From assembly GCF_002204745.1 (NCBI RefSeq), contig NZ_NIRR01000002.1, forward strand, positions 1-64,000: a DNA stretch of 64,000 nucleotides, given 5' to 3'. The notes below the pieces were generated by a model that worked only from the letters and a program-made list of their open reading frames with translations, was not told where the DNA came from and searched no databases. The position numbers were made by a program, and so were the translations under genes. The stretch's first letter is position 1, and the number at the start of each line of letters is the position of its first letter. Source of the stretch: Hymenobacter amundsenii. GTDB taxonomy: Bacteria; Bacteroidota; Bacteroidia; Cytophagales; Hymenobacteraceae. This document shows, one piece after another, positions 60,836 through 64,000 of this stretch.

Positions 60836-61879
60836 TTACCGTCGATACACGAATACTTCGTCTTCACCTAGGCGAAACTGTTCGCAGAGGCCAGTGAGGC
60901 CCAGCCGGGGCGCGGGTACGCCCCCGCCAAGTTTTTTAGGAGCCCGGATGATGCGGGCTTCGTCCCAGAGGCCATCTTTGAGTAGGGAGTTGAGCACGGT
61001 GGGCCCGCCTTCTACCAGCACCGACTGGATCTGCTGCTGGTAGAGGTGGCGCAGAATGCAGGGAAATAGGTCGTCGGCCTCCGGTAGCGTCACGTACTCC
61101 AGGTTTTCTTTGCCCGTCCGTTCGCGGTAGGTGAATACCCGCGTGGGCTGGGAGCCGTCGAACAGGTGGTGGGTGGGCGGCAGGCTCAGGTTTTTATCAA
61201 TGACGAGGCGGACCGGATCCTGACCGGGCCACTCGCGCACGTTCAGGCGGGGGTTATCGTGGAGGGCGGTGCGGGTGCCTACCAGAATGGCGTGCTCCTC
61301 GGCCCGCCACTGGTGCACCGCCACCCGGGCCAGCTCCCCGCTGATGGGCACCGACTGGAAGTAGGGCCCGGCCAGATAGCCGTCGGCCGTTTCGGCCCAC
61401 TTGAGCACCATGTAGGGCCGCTGCTGTTCCTGAAACGTGAAAAAGCGCCGGTTCAGCCAGCGGCCTTCCGCTTCCAGTACGCCTGTTTCCACTGTAATGC
61501 CCGCGTCGCGCAGCTTCTGCAGGCCCCGGCCGGCCACCAGCGGGTTGGGGTCGAGGTTGCAGATGATGACTTCGGCCACGCGGTGCTCGATGAGCAGGTC
61601 GGCGCAGGGGGGCGTTTGGCCGTGGTGGGAGCAGGGCTCCAGCGTCACGTACACCCGGCTGCGGGGCAGCAACTCCGGCTCCGTGACGCTGTTGATGGCG
61701 TTGACCTCGGCGTGGGGGCCGCCGTACTGCCGGTGCCAGCCTTCCCCGATAATGCTGCCTTCGTGGGTGATGACGCAGCCCACCAGCGGATTGGGGCGGG
61801 CGTAGCCGGTGCCGAGCCGGGCCAGATCGAGGGCGCGGCGCATCATCAGCTGGTCGAAGTTGGAAGCGGTAAACGGCAT
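60836..61879 (-). CDS. ribD: Bifunctional riboflavin biosynthesis deaminase/reductase RibD
   Basis: A 347-residue enzyme for two steps of riboflavin synthesis. The deaminase domain (about residues 1-145) has the zinc motifs HAEVNAI and PCSHHGQTPPCADLL. The reductase domain (about 150-347) has TRTALHDNPRLNVREWPGQDPVRLVID and VLVEGGPTVLNSLL. The ATG at 61879 (MPFTASNFDQLMMRRAL) is preferred to a TTG two codons upstream. It is divergent from prmC. No FMN riboswitch is seen upstream. Confidence 0.95.
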   Translation of the reverse strand: MPFTASNFDQLMMRRALDLARLGTGYARPNPLVGCVITHEGSIIGEGWHRQYGGPHAEVNAINSVTEPELLPRSRVYVTLEPCSHHGQTPPCADLLIEHRVAEVIICNLDPNPLVAGRGLQKLRDAGITVETGVLEAEGRWLNRRFFTFQEQQRPYMVLKWAETADGYLAGPYFQSVPISGELARVAVHQWRAEEHAILVGTRTALHDNPRLNVREWPGQDPVRLVIDKNLSLPPTHHLFDGSQPTRVFTYRERTGKENLEYVTLPEADDLFPCILRHLYQQQIQSVLVEGGPTVLNSLLKDGLWDEARIIRAPKKLGGGVPAPRLGLTGLCEQFRLGEDEVFVYRR

Positions 61880-61971
61880 GAGCAAACAGGGTGGGGTGGA
61901 GCGTGGGTCGGGGAGTGAAGATACGTGCCCCGCCCGAACCTGGCCAACGGCCGGGCCCCGGCTTTCGGCCG

Positions 61972-61979
61972 TACTTTTG
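61972..61979 (+). promoter_or_regulatory. -7 element of prmC four bases from its ATG
   Basis: TACTTTTG matches TAnnTTTG and ends exactly four bases before the prmC ATG, the same spacing as at nadC. Suggests a leaderless message. Confidence 0.55.
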
Positions 61980-61983
61980 CCGC

Positions 61984-62859
61984 ATGCCCACGCTCCGCCA
62001 ACTCACCACCGACCTCAGCACCGCCCTACAAGCCCTCTGCGACGTGTCCGAGGCTGAGGCCATAGCCACGCAGGTACTGGAATATCTGCTGGACCTGACA
62101 CCCCTACAACGATTAATACAAGGACAGGAGGAGGTGGGGGCGGATGAGCGCCTAGCTGCGCTGCCCGCAATCCAGGCCCGGCTGCTGCGCCACGAGCCGT
62201 TACAGTACGTGCTGGGCGTGGCCCACTTTGCCGGGCTGGAGCTGGAGGTAACGCCCGCCACCCTCATTCCGCGCCCCGAAACCGAGGAGTTGGTCGAGTT
62301 GATTGCCCGCGAGCAGCACGGCCACTCCGGGCTGCGGGTGCTGGATGTGGGCACTGGTTCGGGTTGTATTCCGCTGGCTCTGGCCGAACGGTTGCCCGGC
62401 AGCCACCTCACGGCCGTGGATATTTCGGGCGAAGCCCTGGCCGTGGCCCGGCGCAATGCCGCCCGGTGCAACGTAACCGTCGATTTTCAGCAGCTGGATA
62501 TACTGGGTGCCATACCCCAGCTGGCCGCGCCCCTGGACGTGCTGGTAAGCAACCCGCCTTACGTACTGGAAAATGAGCGCCCCCTGATGCGCCCCAACGT
62601 GCTGGCCTTTGAGCCCGCCACCGCCCTGTTCGTGCCCGACCACAACCCGTTGCTGTTCTACCGCCGCATTGCCGGGTTGGGCCGGGAACTGCTGAAACCC
62701 GGCGGGGCGCTCTACTTCGAAATCAACGAGCAGTTTGCCACTGAAACCCTGGCCCTGTTGCAGGAGCTGGGCTACGTCGGAGCCGTTGCGCACGATGATA
62801 TATTCGACCGGCTCCGGATAGTGCGGGCCACGTGGCCGGGCCTGCCGAAAGGGGGCTAA
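61984..62859 (+). CDS. prmC: Release factor glutamine methyltransferase PrmC
   Basis: A 291-residue SAM-dependent enzyme that methylates the Gln of the GGQ motif of release factors, including PrfA encoded at 11960. Helical N-terminal domain with PLQYVLGVAHFAGLELEVTPATLIPRPETEELV; motif I VLDVGTGSGCIPLALAERLPG; catalytic N190-P-P-Y193. The ATG at 61984 starts the conserved part. Divergent from ribD. Confidence 0.95.
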   Translation: MPTLRQLTTDLSTALQALCDVSEAEAIATQVLEYLLDLTPLQRLIQGQEEVGADERLAALPAIQARLLRHEPLQYVLGVAHFAGLELEVTPATLIPRPETEELVELIAREQHGHSGLRVLDVGTGSGCIPLALAERLPGSHLTAVDISGEALAVARRNAARCNVTVDFQQLDILGAIPQLAAPLDVLVSNPPYVLENERPLMRPNVLAFEPATALFVPDHNPLLFYRRIAGLGRELLKPGGALYFEINEQFATETLALLQELGYVGAVAHDDIFDRLRIVRATWPGLPKGG

Positions 62860-63021
62860 CGAAAAGATAACAGGGGGCCGGTGGCGGGATTGGGCTGCAT
62901 TGCTCCGGCCATAGCGCGGTTGCTCCACCAATTGTTAGCCGGCCGTAAACTTCAACTTCCCAACACACTACCAAAATCCTTACCTTTGCTGGCTCAATCA
63001 AGGCTCACTCGACCCTCCCGC

Positions 63022-63633
63022 ATGTCCGACGCTTCCGGTTACTATGCCCATCCAACTGCCGTCCTCGATGAGGGCTGCCGCGTGGGAGCAGGCTGCCGGA
63101 TCTGGCATTTCTCGCACGTAAGTGGCAATGCGGTATTGGGAGAAGGCTGTAACCTGGGGCAGAACGTGTTTGTGGCCGATGGCGTAACGCTGGGCCGCAA
63201 CGTGAAGGTGCAGAACAACGTGAGCCTTTACGCCGGCGTGGAATGCGACGACGACGTATTTCTGGGCCCCTCCGTAGTGTTTACCAACGTGCGCAACCCC
63301 CGCGCCGCTGTGCCCCGCCGCGGCGATGCCCACTACCTGCCCACCCGCCTTGGCCGGGGCGTAAGCATCGGAGCCAATAGTACCATTGTGTGCGGCGTGA
63401 CGCTGGGCGAGTTTGCCTTCGTGGGGGCTGGCTCTGTAGTAACGCGCGACGTGCTGCCCTACTCCCTAGTGTATGGCAATCCTGCCCGGCCCCAAGGCTG
63501 GATGAGCACCCACGGCCACCAACTCGCCTTCGATGCGGCCGGCAATGCCACTTGTCCCGAAAGCCGCGACCAGTATCAGCTAACCGACGGCTGCGTTTCC
63601 CGTATCAGCCCCCAGGCGTCAGGAAGCTCCTAG
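63022..63633 (+). CDS. Left-handed beta-helix sugar N-acetyltransferase (WlbB/WbpD-like)
   Basis: A 203-residue hexapeptide-repeat acyltransferase. The I/V-x-x-x-x-x turns (GCRVGAGCRIWHFSHVSGNAVLGEGC, LGQNVFVADGVTLGRNVKVQNNVSLY) form a left-handed beta-helix, and FTNVRNPRAAVPRR is the WbpD/WlbB-type loop. Such enzymes acetylate the 3-amino group of UDP-sugars for surface polysaccharides. The ATG at 63022 is chosen over a longer upstream frame. A nucleotide-sugar dehydrogenase gene follows 75 bases downstream. Confidence 0.88.
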   Translation: MSDASGYYAHPTAVLDEGCRVGAGCRIWHFSHVSGNAVLGEGCNLGQNVFVADGVTLGRNVKVQNNVSLYAGVECDDDVFLGPSVVFTNVRNPRAAVPRRGDAHYLPTRLGRGVSIGANSTIVCGVTLGEFAFVGAGSVVTRDVLPYSLVYGNPARPQGWMSTHGHQLAFDAAGNATCPESRDQYQLTDGCVSRISPQASGSS

Positions 63634-63708
63634 CAGTCCGTTATCAAGTCGAATACTTGCCTGTAGTATTCCCAGATCCTAAGTCCTCCAGTTCCTAAGA
63701 CCCTAATC

Positions 63709-64000
63709 GTGTACGAGCAACTACTTCAAAAAGAGGCCAAACTGGCCGTTATCGGCCTCGGCTACGTGGGCTTGCCTATTGCCCTCGAATTTGCCCGCAA
63801 AATCAAGGTTATCGGGTTCGATATCAATGCCAAGCGCGTAGAAATGATGCGCGGCCACGTGGATCCCAGTGGGGAACTGACGGCCGAGGATTTTGTAGGC
63901 TGCGACATTACATTCACCGATTCGCTGGAAGTGTTGCGCGAGGCTACGTTCTTCGTCGTGGCCGTCCCTACGCCCATCGATGAGCACGCCCAGCCCGACC
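63709..64000 (+). CDS. Nucleotide-sugar dehydrogenase, partial at window end
   Basis: The first 97 codons of a UDP-sugar 6-dehydrogenase; the gene runs off the window. It starts with GTG: M/V-YEQLLQKEAKLAVIGLGYVGLPIALEFA, a Rossmann NAD site, then VIGFDINAKRVEMM and FFVVAVPTPIDEHAQPD. The PTPID and VDPSGEL-like phrases resemble TviB/WbpO-type UDP-GlcNAc/GalNAc dehydrogenases. It probably begins a polysaccharide gene cluster with the acetyltransferase. Repeats of CCTAAG words lie between the two genes. Confidence 0.85.
   Translation, partial: MYEQLLQKEAKLAVIGLGYVGLPIALEFARKIKVIGFDINAKRVEMMRGHVDPSGELTAEDFVGCDITFTDSLEVLREATFFVVAVPTPIDEHAQPD

Noticed and set aside
61880..61983. FMN riboswitch upstream of ribD
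   Set aside because: The divergent gap to prmC is only about 104 bases and shows no RFN-type conserved segments.

Overview
The window is a high-GC chromosomal segment of a Bacteroidota bacterium, most likely a Hymenobacter-like member of the Cytophagales. This is inferred from several signs: the type IX secretion/gliding proteins PorP/SprF and GldJ, T9SS C-terminal sorting domains, BlaI-M56 peptidase pairs with TonB-plug-like modules, promoters of the TAnnTTTG type, and dispersed long inverted repeats between genes. I saw no tRNA, rRNA, CRISPR array, transposase or prophage gene.

Layout. 0-7 kb: DUF4382 lipoprotein, a large AsmA-like protein, and a porP/sprF-gldJ pair in which porP/sprF is frameshifted at an 11-G run. 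7-19 kb: housekeeping genes (comF, an AhpD-like protein, exonuclease III, FAD oxidoreductase, DUF3365 haem protein, prfA, beta-helix lipoprotein, YjbQ-like protein, gpmI, DUF4783, nadC). 19-31 kb: envelope and stress genes (YcxB-like, lipoprotein, methyltransferase, ZIP transporter, OmpA with thrombospondin-3 repeats, CbpM/CbpA, RlpA, GH25 lysozyme, VF530, Hsp20, a dead alpha/beta hydrolase, PPK2). 31-40 kb: GNAT, orphan acyl carrier protein, short HlyD-like adaptor, Rrf2 regulator, pirin, OYE-type reductase and two tandem M13 metallopeptidases. 40-44 kb: a blaI-M56 operon followed by two genes encoding free copies of the M56 protein's periplasmic tail. 43-49 kb: small secreted proteins, two paralogues of an unrecognised family with decayed fragments, and a GNAT-nitrilase fusion. 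49.4-51.0 kb: a visibly AT-rich two-gene cassette, nucleotide cyclase plus cyclic-nucleotide-binding/TIR-like effector, which reads as a Pycsar antiphage system. 51-64 kb: nrdA, CotH-like and metallophosphoesterase T9SS cargo, DUF6624, nrdB, three DnaA-box-like sites, rplU-rpmA, divergent ribD/prmC, and the start of a surface-sugar cluster (acetyltransferase plus a nucleotide-sugar dehydrogenase cut by the window end).

How the genes work together. T9SS parts (PorP/SprF, GldJ) fit with cargo such as the CotH-like and phosphoesterase proteins. nrdA and nrdB form one class I ribonucleotide reductase although about 5 kb apart. BlaI, the M56 peptidase and the downstream plug-like proteins look like one sensing unit. 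The Pycsar pair sits directly behind the nrdA terminator and has its own terminator, as expected for an acquired defence cassette. The strongest second-look items are the Pycsar cassette, the two homopolymer frameshifts (possible phase variation or sequencing error), the M56-tail paralogues, the alpha/beta hydrolase that lost its catalytic triad, and TAnnTTTG promoters lying 3-5 nt from start codons.
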